Assembly (NCBI GenBank): GCA_030695265.1
Contig: JAUYTA010000766.1
Span: forward strand, 1-5,948
Direction of reading: 5' to 3'
Source: Bacteroidota bacterium
Lineage (GTDB): Bacteria; Bacteroidota; Bacteroidia; Bacteroidales; Prolixibacteraceae
DNA length: 5,948 bases
This document shows positions 1-5,124 of the stretch, one piece after another. A program made the translations under genes and the position numbers. Every line of letters begins with the position of its first letter. Positions within the stretch are counted from its first letter, which is position 1. Below the pieces are notes generated by a model, which did no database searches, was not told the origin of the DNA, and saw only the letters and a program-made list of their open reading frames with translations.

Positions 1-3
1 TTA

Positions 4-11
4 CAAACTTA
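4..11 (-). promoter_or_regulatory. Leftward -7 box (TAAGTTTG) at window edge
   Basis: Read on the minus strand this is TAAGTTTG, a full match to the Bacteroidota -7 consensus TAnnTTTG. Transcription would start at or just beyond base 1 and leave the window leftward, so any gene served lies outside. No TTTG-type -33 element is found at the usual 19-23 base distance; the nearest CAAA on the plus strand (26-29) is only 14 bases away. The 8-mer is short and the region AT-rich, so a chance match is possible. Confidence 0.3.
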
Positions 12-182
12 AAACAAAAAATATTCAAAACCAGTTTTATTTATTGCATTAACGATTTATTTTTTGAAGAGAAGTATTTTTATTTTCTATGTACTCATTG
101 TAATTGTATAAATATCAAGTATTTATTTAAGAACTAACGATGATTTTTTTTTCGATAAAAAAAACAACTAACAAGCAAGATT

Positions 183-190
183 TAACTTTG
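183..190 (+). promoter_or_regulatory. Isolated rightward -7 box (TAACTTTG)
   Basis: The sequence is TAACTTTG, a full TAnnTTTG match on the plus strand. No good -33 element is seen upstream, where the sequence is T- and A-runs. The next plus-strand gene is almost 500 bases away, and the hairpin at 251-268 intervenes. If active, it would make a short transcript of roughly 75 nt ending at that hairpin. The motif is seen; activity is inference. Confidence 0.22.
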
Positions 191-250
191 TGGTAATATT
201 CGGAGGCCTGATTTCGATAAATATCAGCAGTGAATTGGTGAAAAGTAGAA

Positions 251-268
251 GGGAGCCAATTGGCTCCC
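251..268 (-). terminator. Hairpin terminator of the small minus-strand gene
   Basis: This is a perfect 18-bp palindrome, GGGAGCCAATTGGCTCCC (9 bp per arm). Its right end lies 12 bases beyond the stop codon of the minus-strand gene at 281-502. Read on the minus strand it is followed by TTCTACTTTTC, a moderately U-rich tail; the plus-strand tail (TATAAATCTACA) is poorer. This supports intrinsic termination of leftward transcription. It could also stop any rightward transcript from 183-190. A perfect palindrome can equally be a dimeric-protein site, but its position favours a terminator. Confidence 0.65.
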
Positions 269-280
269 TATAAATCTACA

Positions 281-502
281 TTATTGTGATTCGTGAAAAA
301 GGGTCTTTTTTTCTCTGACCAGAAGACATTTCTGATGTTTCTTTATCAAATTCTTTTTTTTTGCCTCTGTCAGTATATTAACATACGATATCCTTTCTTT
401 TAAAGGCAACTGTCTAATTCTTTTGTATCCGCAATCCAATGATTCGAATCCTATCGGACAATTAAATATAAGACCGTAATAATCTGAACAACGATTTCCC
501 AT
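281..502 (-). CDS. Small cysteine-bearing protein of unknown function (73 aa)
   Basis: I do not recognise a named family and assign no function. The protein is basic and lysine-rich, without a signal peptide or membrane segment, so it is probably cytoplasmic. The N-terminal third carries Cys5, Cys15 (in NCPIG) and Cys24 (in DCGYK); a likely amphipathic helical stretch follows (about 31-58), ending in HQKC with His56 and Cys59. Four cysteines and a histidine could form a metal or redox site, but this is inference. The frame is supported by context: a TAACTTTG -7 box lies 4 nt upstream of the ATG and a strong hairpin 12 nt downstream of the stop. There is no other in-frame ATG, and a later TTG start (codon 22) would lose Cys5 and Cys15. 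It is transcribed divergently from ffh and probably alone. Nine consecutive A residues occur in codons 47-50. Confidence 0.68.
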   Translation of the reverse strand: MGNRCSDYYGLIFNCPIGFESLDCGYKRIRQLPLKERISYVNILTEAKKKNLIKKHQKCLLVREKKTLFHESQ

Positions 503-506
503 ATTT

Positions 507-514
507 CAAAGTTA
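507..514 (-). promoter_or_regulatory. -7 box for the small minus-strand gene
   Basis: On the minus strand this reads TAACTTTG, a full TAnnTTTG match. Only 4 bases (AAAT) separate it from the ATG at 502. Transcription in Bacteroidota usually begins a few bases past this box, so the mRNA would be leaderless or nearly so. No clear TTTG -33 element is visible 19-23 bases upstream (plus-strand 534-541). Location immediately before a plausible gene makes it better supported than the isolated boxes. Confidence 0.5.
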
Positions 515-580
515 CAACAGCAATTAGACCGTTTACTTATTAATTCCTAAAAACAGGAAAAGGTAACCCTCTAAAAACGG

Positions 581-633
581 ATTTTTATAATTTTTTCTGT
601 TTGAAGAGCCCTTTGCCATATTTTTATAATTTT
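581..633 (+). repeat. 14-bp direct repeat ATTTTTATAATTTT upstream of ffh
   Basis: ATTTTTATAATTTT occurs at 581-594 and again at 620-633, start to start 39 bases. The second copy runs into G634 and so forms the -7 box TAATTTTG of the ffh promoter. The first copy is followed by T and gives TAATTTTT, one mismatch from the box. The repeat is A/T-only, so it may be compositional; it could also be a degenerate second promoter or a binding site. Confidence 0.4.
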
Positions 634-634
634 G
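600..634 (+). promoter_or_regulatory. Bacteroidota-type promoter of the ffh-folD unit
   Basis: The -33 element TTTG at 600-603 and the -7 box TAATTTTG at 627-634 are separated by 23 bases, at the long end of the usual spacing. Initiation would fall near 640, giving a leader of about 33 nt before the ffh ATG at 674. The leader has no strong Shine-Dalgarno sequence; the closest is TGAAAAG just before the start. This is the most complete promoter in the window. Confidence 0.6.
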
Positions 635-673
635 CAAAAATCATTTACCCAATATTAAATTGCCTGAAAAGAT

Positions 674-2005
674 ATGTTTGAGAATCTGAATGAAAAACTG
701 GAACGGTCGTTCAAACTCCTGAAAGGTCAGGGAAGGATTACCGAAATCAATATTGCTGAAACCCTAAAAGAGGTTCGTCGTGCGTTGCTTGATGCCGACG
801 TTAATTTCAAGATAGCAAAAACATTTACTGAAAGTGTACGAAAAAAAGCATTGGGGATGGATGTTCTCAATGCTCTCAAGCCTGGTCAGCTAATGGTGAA
901 AATAGTTCACGATGAACTGGCGGAGTTGATGGGCGGAAAATTTGTCGATATCAATCTTAAAGGAAGTCCGGCTGTTATATTAATTGCAGGTCTTCAGGGG
1001 TCGGGTAAAACAACTTTTGCAGGAAAACTTGCGAAAATGTTGAAGAGCAAGAAGGGCAAAAATCCATTACTGGTCGCTTGTGATGTTTATCGTCCTGCGG
1101 CAATTGAACAGCTTAAAGTTTTAGGCGGACAAATAAATGTGTCGGTTTATACTGAAGACGGCAATTTAAATCCTGTCAAAATCGCATTGGAGGCCATTCG
1201 TCATGCAAAAATGCAGGGCAATGATGTTGTGATAATCGATACCGCAGGTCGTTTGGCCATCGATCAGCAAATGATGAACGAGATCAGCGCTGTCAAGGAT
1301 GCGGTGAAGCCTCATGAGATTTTGTTTGTAGTTGATTCAATGACCGGACAGGATGCTGTAAACACTGCAAAGGAATTTAATGACCGGCTTGATTTTGACG
1401 GAGTAGTATTGACAAAACTTGATGGAGATACCCGCGGTGGAGCTGCACTTTCAATCCGTTCGGTGGTAGATAAGCCTATTAAGTTTGTCGGAACCGGTGA
1501 GAAACTGGACGCTCTTGATAATTTTCATCCTGAACGTATGGCTGACCGTATCCTTGGAATGGGTGATATCGTTTCGCTGGTTGAAAAAGCACAGGAACAA
1601 TTTGACGAAGAAGAAGCAAAGAAACTTCAGCAGAAACTGGCTAAAAATCAATTCAGTTTCACCGATTTTCTGAAACAGATTCAGCAGATAAAAAAAATGG
1701 GAAATCTTAAAGATCTTGCTGCAATGATTCCGGGAATGGGCAAGGCATTAAAAGATGTTCAGATTGAAGATGATGCATTTAAACACATCGAAGCAATCAT
1801 TTATTCAATGACTGTTGAAGAAAGGGAGAATCCAGGCGTTTTGAACGGTTCCCGCCGCAAACGTATTGCTGATGGTTCGGGTACAGATGTTCAGGAAGTA
1901 AACAGGCTGATAAAACAGTTTGCTGAAACCCGAAAAATGATGCAGGTTGTGTCGCAAGGAAAAAACATGAAGAAGATGATGGGCAATGCTGGCCCAAGAC
2001 GATAA
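674..2005 (+). CDS. ffh: Signal recognition particle protein Ffh (SRP54 GTPase)
   Basis: Ffh binds the signal sequences of nascent inner-membrane and secreted proteins together with SRP RNA, and docks ribosomes to the receptor FtsY in a GTP-dependent way. Three family domains are visible in order. The N domain is a helical bundle at about 1-95. The G domain (about 96-295) has GLQGSGKTT (106-114), DVYRPAA (137-143), DTAGR (189-193), TKLD (247-250), DTRGG (252-256) and GTGEK (273-277). The C-terminal methionine-rich M domain (about 300-443) has KKMGNLKDLAAMIPGMGK at 340-357 and the RNA-contacting RRKRIADGSGT helix-turn-helix region near 394-404. Length (443 aa) and start agree with the family. 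RIADGSGT replaces the more usual RIAKGSGT. folD follows after 18 nt, so both are probably transcribed from the promoter at 600-634. Neither ftsY nor an SRP RNA gene is seen here. Confidence 0.98.
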   Translation: MFENLNEKLERSFKLLKGQGRITEINIAETLKEVRRALLDADVNFKIAKTFTESVRKKALGMDVLNALKPGQLMVKIVHDELAELMGGKFVDINLKGSPAVILIAGLQGSGKTTFAGKLAKMLKSKKGKNPLLVACDVYRPAAIEQLKVLGGQINVSVYTEDGNLNPVKIALEAIRHAKMQGNDVVIIDTAGRLAIDQQMMNEISAVKDAVKPHEILFVVDSMTGQDAVNTAKEFNDRLDFDGVVLTKLDGDTRGGAALSIRSVVDKPIKFVGTGEKLDALDNFHPERMADRILGMGDIVSLVEKAQEQFDEEEAKKLQQKLAKNQFSFTDFLKQIQQIKKMGNLKDLAAMIPGMGKALKDVQIEDDAFKHIEAIIYSMTVEERENPGVLNGSRRKRIADGSGTDVQEVNRLIKQFAETRKMMQVVSQGKNMKKMMGNAGPRR

Positions 2006-2023
2006 ATCAAAAATACTGATAAA

Positions 2024-2893
2024 ATGATATTAATTGACGGAAAAAAGACGGCAGAAGACATTAAAGGGGAGATTGCCGAACAAGTAAAACAGATGGTTTC
2101 GGAGGGTAAAAGGGCTCCTCATCTTGCTGCAGTTCTGGTTGGACACGATGGGGGGAGTGAAACCTACGTCGCCTTTAAAATAAAGGATTGCGAAGAGGTA
2201 GGCTTTCGTTCTTCCCTGGTTCGTTTTGAAAACAATGTGACGGAAGACGAGTTGATCGCGAAAGTCCATGAATTAAACAATGATCCGGATTTAGATGGTT
2301 TTATCGTTCAATTGCCATTGCCAAAGCATATTTCAGAAAAAAGAATAATTGAAGCAATTGATCCGAGTAAAGATGTTGATGGTTTCCATCCAATAAATGT
2401 CGGTAGATTGGTTCTCGGAATTCCAACTTTTTTATCGGCAACCCCCTATGGAATTGTGGAACTATTAAAGAGATATCAGATTCCTACTTCAGGAAAAAAC
2501 TGCGTGATTGTTGGTAGAAGTAATATTGTAGGTCGGCCATTGAGCATTTTAATGTCTCAGAAAGGAGTAAATGCCACCGTAACCGTTGCACATAGTCAAA
2601 CCAAAGATCTGGAAAAGGTATGTGCCGACGCAGATATTCTTATTGCTGCGTTGGGTTCGCCCGAATTCATTAAAGCCAACATGGTAAAAGAAGGCGCTGT
2701 TGTTATTGATGTTGGAACAACTCGCGTTATTGCTCCTGAAACCAAATCAGGCTGGCGACTGAAGGGTGATGTAAAGTTCGACGAAGTTGCGCCAAAATGT
2801 TCGTATATTACTCCCGTTCCCGGCGGAGTTGGGCCTATGACCAGGGTTTCACTTTTGCTCAATACCCTTCTTGCCGCTAAAAGAAATGGATAA
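2024..2893 (+). CDS. folD: Bifunctional methylene-THF dehydrogenase / methenyl-THF cyclohydrolase FolD
   Basis: FolD interconverts 5,10-methylene-THF and 10-formyl-THF in the cytoplasm, oxidising the former with NADP+ and hydrolysing the methenyl intermediate, and so supplies one-carbon units for purine and formyl-Met synthesis. The 289-aa length is normal. The N-terminal catalytic half shows the Tyr48/Lys52 pair in [10 protein letters not shown] (Lys is the key catalytic residue of the family), QLPLP at 96-100 and KDVDGFH at 116-122. The Rossmann half shows the nucleotide-binding GRSNIVGRP at 164-172, and the C terminus has the family signature [10 protein letters not shown] at 264-273. No conserved residue appears missing. 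The ATG at 2024 starts 18 nt after the ffh stop with no terminator or promoter between, implying cotranscription; only A-rich sequence precedes it. The stop is followed by a T-run (2897-2904) without an obvious stem, so its terminator is unclear. Confidence 0.98.
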   Translation: MILIDGKKTAEDIKGEIAEQVKQMVSEGKRAPHLAAVLVGHDGGSETYVAFKIKDCEEVGFRSSLVRFENNVTEDELIAKVHELNNDPDLDGFIVQLPLPKHISEKRIIEAIDPSKDVDGFHPINVGRLVLGIPTFLSATPYGIVELLKRYQIPTSGKNCVIVGRSNIVGRPLSILMSQKGVNATVTVAHSQTKDLEKVCADADILIAALGSPEFIKANMVKEGAVVIDVGTTRVIAPETKSGWRLKGDVKFDEVAPKCSYITPVPGGVGPMTRVSLLLNTLLAAKRNG

Positions 2894-2992
2894 CAGTTTT
2901 TTTTAATACTATGCCGGGAAATAGTTGGTAAGATTTCTAGAAATTAAATTCATTTTATGTTTAAGTGTTTGTTAACATTTTTTATTATTTCT

Positions 2993-3013
2993 CAAATATA
3001 TTTTTTATATTTG
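2993..3013 (+). promoter_or_regulatory. Promoter -7 box of the PUR gene within a perfect inverted repeat
   Basis: The plus-strand -7 box TATATTTG (3006-3013) is a full TAnnTTTG match, placing initiation near 3019 and giving a leader of about 30 nt. It is mirrored by CAAATATA at 2993-3000 across a five-T spacer, a perfect 8-bp inverted repeat that also creates a full -7 box on the minus strand. No TTTG lies at the expected -33 distance; the nearest (2968-2971) is 34 bases upstream of the box. The element may be a bidirectional promoter, an operator, or a chance result of AT richness. Confidence 0.5.
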
Positions 3014-3049
3014 AACTGGTAAGAATGGAATAAACTTAAAAATTGCAAG

Positions 3050-3463
3050 ATGGAAGATTTTGGAAAAAATGAAGAAAAGTTTGAAAATGACAGTAAATTC
3101 AGGGAAGAAATCTATTCAAAGGCTGTCAGAGCTGGGAAAAGAACCTATTTTTTTGATGTGAAATCAACAAGAAGAGACGAATTTTATCTCACTATTACTG
3201 AAAGTAAAAAACGATTCGAGCAGGATGGCAACTTTCATTTTGAAAAACACAAGATTTTTTTGTACAAAGAAGATTTTGAAAAATTTATTGATGGATTGCA
3301 GGAAGTGGTTTCTTTCATCGATCAAAATCAAGTTGATGATTATGATTCTGAAATCATTCCAGTTTACGAAAAAGTGGCTACAACTCCTGAAGTAAATGAA
3401 CTCGAGGTCGCATCCTTTTCAAAAGATTATACCAATCTTGATTTTGACGATTTATCCAATTAG
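3050..3463 (+). CDS. PUR-family (DUF3276-type) DNA/RNA-binding protein
   Basis: This 137-aa protein matches from memory the bacterial PUR-alpha-like family found in Bacteroidota and spirochaetes, whose members bind single-stranded DNA and RNA through a compact beta-sheet/helix (PUR) fold. The core spans about residues 19-93: EEIYSKAVRAGKRTYFFDVK (19-38), a strand-rich EFYLTITESKK (44-54), HKIFLYKEDFEKFIDGL (67-83) and a helix to about 92. Basic and aromatic residues alternate in the strands, as expected of a nucleic-acid-binding sheet. The first 18 residues are charged and the C-terminal tail (about 94-137) is acidic, ending in NLDFDDLSN; both are probably flexible. It lacks a signal peptide and membrane segments. 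A -7 box at 3006-3013 and a terminator at 3587-3626 indicate a single-gene transcript. The start is the ATG at 3050, preceded by A/T-rich sequence without a Shine-Dalgarno motif. Its specific target here cannot be read from the sequence. Confidence 0.85.
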   Translation: MEDFGKNEEKFENDSKFREEIYSKAVRAGKRTYFFDVKSTRRDEFYLTITESKKRFEQDGNFHFEKHKIFLYKEDFEKFIDGLQEVVSFIDQNQVDDYDSEIIPVYEKVATTPEVNELEVASFSKDYTNLDFDDLSN

Positions 3464-3586
3464 CATTCGTTTATTCTTTACTTTTATCTGAAAGAAACAA
3501 GTTGAATTTTTGATATCTGTTTCTTAATTCTTTTGAAGTAATTCAGAGGAAATTTTCGATGTTACATTTTAAAAAGAATACCATAT

Positions 3587-3626
3587 AAAATCATCCGGGT
3601 TGTATAAATATGGATGATTTTTTTTT
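3587..3626 (+). terminator. Intrinsic terminator of the PUR transcript
   Basis: AAAATCATCC (3587-3596) pairs perfectly with GGATGATTTT (3612-3621) around a 15-base loop. The 3' arm runs straight into nine consecutive T residues (3618-3626). This is a classic rightward intrinsic terminator, apart from a longer loop than usual and a largely A/T stem base. It lies 124 nt downstream of the PUR stop codon. Confidence 0.7.
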
Positions 3627-3661
3627 AATACTTAAAAAAGAATGCTTAACCATTCAAAGAA

Positions 3662-3690
3662 AAAGGATTATCAGAGCCTGATAATCCTTT
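3662..3690. terminator. Long perfect hairpin, probably a bidirectional terminator
   Basis: AAAGGATTATCAG (3662-3674) pairs with CTGATAATCCTTT (3678-3690), a perfect 13-bp stem around an AGC loop. Downstream on the plus strand the tail is GTTTC, only modestly T-rich. Downstream on the minus strand the arm continues as TTTTTCTTTG, a better U-tract. It can therefore stop transcription from both sides but looks more suited to leftward transcripts, although no leftward gene is evident to its right. Confidence 0.65.
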
Positions 3691-3775
3691 GTTTCAAATT
3701 TAGTTTAGTTCGATCGGAAATAGATATTGGTTAAAAGAGAAAAGGAATTCCAATATTTTATTGCGGTGCTAATAT

Positions 3776-3799
3776 AAGAGTTATTTATTAACTCTTTTT
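3776..3799 (+). terminator. Short A/T-rich hairpin followed by T-run
   Basis: AAGAGTTA (3776-3783) pairs with TAACTCTT (3789-3796) around TTTAT, and the 3' arm continues into T residues to 3799, then ATATCTTTTT. The shape is that of a rightward intrinsic terminator, but the stem has only two G-C pairs and no rightward gene lies immediately upstream. It may be a weak backup terminator or a structural element near the minus-strand -7-like box at 3769-3776. Confidence 0.3.
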
Positions 3800-4002
3800 A
3801 TATCTTTTTAAGAATTTGTTAATGTTGAAAAATAGTTTAAGAATTTCATTTTATAACCGACTGTTTTTCAATGCATAAAATTTACGTGTATGTTTTATAA
3901 TATGAAATGAATATTTTCAATAGATGTATTGTCCGAATTCCAGAAAAGATTCCTTTTTTATGAAGTTTTAAAGTCGTACGAGATAAACAGACCTGTATGT
4001 CT

Positions 4003-4031
4003 TATTTTTGCTTCCGGAGTTATTATATTTG
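4003..4031 (+). promoter_or_regulatory. Tandem -7 boxes upstream of trhO
   Basis: TATTTTTG (4003-4010) and TATATTTG (4024-4031) both match TAnnTTTG, with the same phase 21 bases apart. Initiation from the second would be near 4037, a leader of only about 12 nt; from the first near 4016, a leader of about 34 nt. Neither has a clear TTTG -33 element 19-23 bases upstream. One or both are the likely promoters of the trhO-dus unit. Confidence 0.5.
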
Positions 4032-4049
4032 CCGAAAAAAATAGATTAA

Positions 4050-5102
4050 ATGTATTTATACAATAAAATTAACAGCGAAGAATTAAAATTGAAGCTTTAT
4101 GCGGAAATGTTTAGAAGAAGGACCATCTCATTTTATCGGTACTTTATGTTGGATGAACCTCAGTCATTAAGAGACCAGCTTTATCGGGACTGGTCGGAAC
4201 TCAATTGTTTTGGCCGGATTTATATTGCGAGAGAAGGGATCAATGCCCAAATGAGTGTTCCGGAAGAAAATTTAGAGGCTTTTTTCAACAGTCTGAAGAA
4301 ATATCCGATTTTTGACCAGATTCCAATAAAATATGCCATTGAGGATGATGGGAAGTCATTCTATAAACTTGCAATCAAAGTTCGTCCAAAATTGGTGGCT
4401 GACGGGTTAAACGATGACGCTTTTGACGTAACCAATGTTGGCAAACACCTGACCGCGCTTGAATTCCATGAAATGGTAGGTTCGGGTGAAAACATTGTTG
4501 TTGATATGCGAAACCATTATGAATCAGAGATTGGCCACTTTAAGGGTGCAATACGTCCTGAAGTCGATACATTTCGGGAAGAAATTACCTTGGTTACTGA
4601 AATGCTTGCTGATAAGAAAGACCGTAAGATCTTACTTTATTGCACTGGTGGAATCAGATGTGAAAAAGCCAGCGCTTACCTGAAACATCATGGATTTAAG
4701 GATGTGAACCAATTACATGGAGGTATTCTTGAATATGCCCGAAAGATCAAACAACTAAATCTGGAACCAAATTTTATTGGTAAAAATTTTGTGTTCGACG
4801 AGCGAATGGGCGAAACCGTTAACGGACAGGTGATCGCTCATTGTCACCAATGCGGACAACCATGCGACATGCATGTAAACTGTGCCAATAACCTTTGCCA
4901 TTTGCTGTTTATTCAATGTACCGAATGTGCAGGCAAATACGAAAATTACTGTTCGCAGGTTTGTTGCGAAGTGAAGAACGGGACAGAGGAAGATAAACAA
5001 AGCTTTTTACTGAAGACCAACCGAAAATTTGGTAACCGGCAGGTTTACCGAAAGAGTTTCAGTTTGTCAAATAATTCCAATCTTGTGTCATCTGATTCAT
5101 GA
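4050..5102 (+). CDS. trhO: tRNA uridine-34 hydroxylase TrhO (rhodanese-domain, YceA/UPF0176 family)
   Basis: TrhO carries out oxygen-dependent hydroxylation of the wobble uridine (U34) to 5-hydroxyuridine in a subset of tRNAs, the precursor of cmo5U/mo5U-type modifications. The 350-aa protein aligns by eye from end to end with E. coli YceA. An N-terminal domain (about 1-125) includes TISFYRYF (25-32), REGINAQ (61-67) and DDGKSFYKL (99-107). The rhodanese domain (about 130-235) has VDMRNHYESEIGHFKGA (151-167) and the active loop CTGGIRC with Cys198 and Cys204. A conserved FIGKNFVFDERMG (242-254) is followed by a Cys-rich C-terminal segment with HCHQCGQPC (264-272) and Cys278, 283, 290, 293, 301, 305 and 306, likely to bind metal. 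The start at 4050 matches the family N terminus; Met20 would truncate it. No Shine-Dalgarno motif is visible. The neighbour 22 nt downstream is another tRNA-modifying enzyme. Confidence 0.95.
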   Translation: MYLYNKINSEELKLKLYAEMFRRRTISFYRYFMLDEPQSLRDQLYRDWSELNCFGRIYIAREGINAQMSVPEENLEAFFNSLKKYPIFDQIPIKYAIEDDGKSFYKLAIKVRPKLVADGLNDDAFDVTNVGKHLTALEFHEMVGSGENIVVDMRNHYESEIGHFKGAIRPEVDTFREEITLVTEMLADKKDRKILLYCTGGIRCEKASAYLKHHGFKDVNQLHGGILEYARKIKQLNLEPNFIGKNFVFDERMGETVNGQVIAHCHQCGQPCDMHVNCANNLCHLLFIQCTECAGKYENYCSQVCCEVKNGTEEDKQSFLLKTNRKFGNRQVYRKSFSLSNNSNLVSSDS

Positions 5103-5124
5103 TCAGTCTAAATTTTTATTTTAT

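Larger units (their letters stand above)
1..280. other. Non-coding intergenic stretch at the left edge
   Basis: No credible protein-coding frame is visible on either strand. The stretch is very A/T-rich, with several homopolymer A and T runs. It contains a leftward -7 box at 4-11, a rightward -7 box at 183-190 and the palindromic hairpin at 251-268, which are listed separately. It therefore looks like the upstream region of a leftward gene outside the window joined to the 3' region of the small minus-strand gene at 281-502. No tRNA, riboswitch or repeat array was recognised. Confidence 0.6.
3464..4049. other. 586-base non-coding stretch between the PUR gene and trhO
   Basis: No credible protein-coding frame is present on either strand. 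The stretch holds a 124-nt 3' untranslated region of the PUR gene, then three hairpins (3587-3621, 3662-3690 and 3776-3796), minus-strand -7-like boxes at 3695-3702 (TAAATTTG) and 3769-3776 (TATATTAG, one mismatch), an 11-bp direct repeat TTTAAGAATTT (3807-3817 and 3836-3846), and tandem rightward -7 boxes at 4003-4031. Three closely spaced hairpins are more than termination of one gene needs, which leaves room for a small RNA gene. No tRNA, riboswitch, or insertion-sequence remnant was recognised. Confidence 0.6.

Noticed and set aside
201..273. GGAGG motif followed by a short open frame ending at 273
   Set aside because: It lacks an ATG, GTG or TTG at the right distance, and the frame is only about 20 codons and runs through the hairpin.
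1451..1673. Overlapping frames on both strands inside ffh
   Set aside because: They lie fully inside the Ffh G and M domain coding region, have no independent start signals and give unconvincing translations.
2596..2862. 88-codon minus-strand open frame
   Set aside because: It lies wholly within folD, whose conserved motifs fill the opposite strand, and its translation resembles no protein I know.
2897..2904. T8 run just after folD as a terminator
   Set aside because: No credible stem precedes it, so an intrinsic terminator cannot be supported.
2933..2944. 12-bp palindrome ATTTCTAGAAAT
   Set aside because: It is short, mostly A/T and has no T-tail; I see no reason to treat it as more than a chance palindrome.
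3559..3588. Mini-ORF beginning at ATG 3559 after an AGGAAA sequence
   Set aside because: It has only nine codons before a stop, immediately upstream of the PUR terminator, with no resemblance to a leader peptide.
3464..4049. SRP RNA, tRNA or riboswitch in the long gap
   Set aside because: I looked for the SRP RNA tetraloop region, tRNA cloverleaf and T-loop sequences, and known aptamer cores, and recognised none.
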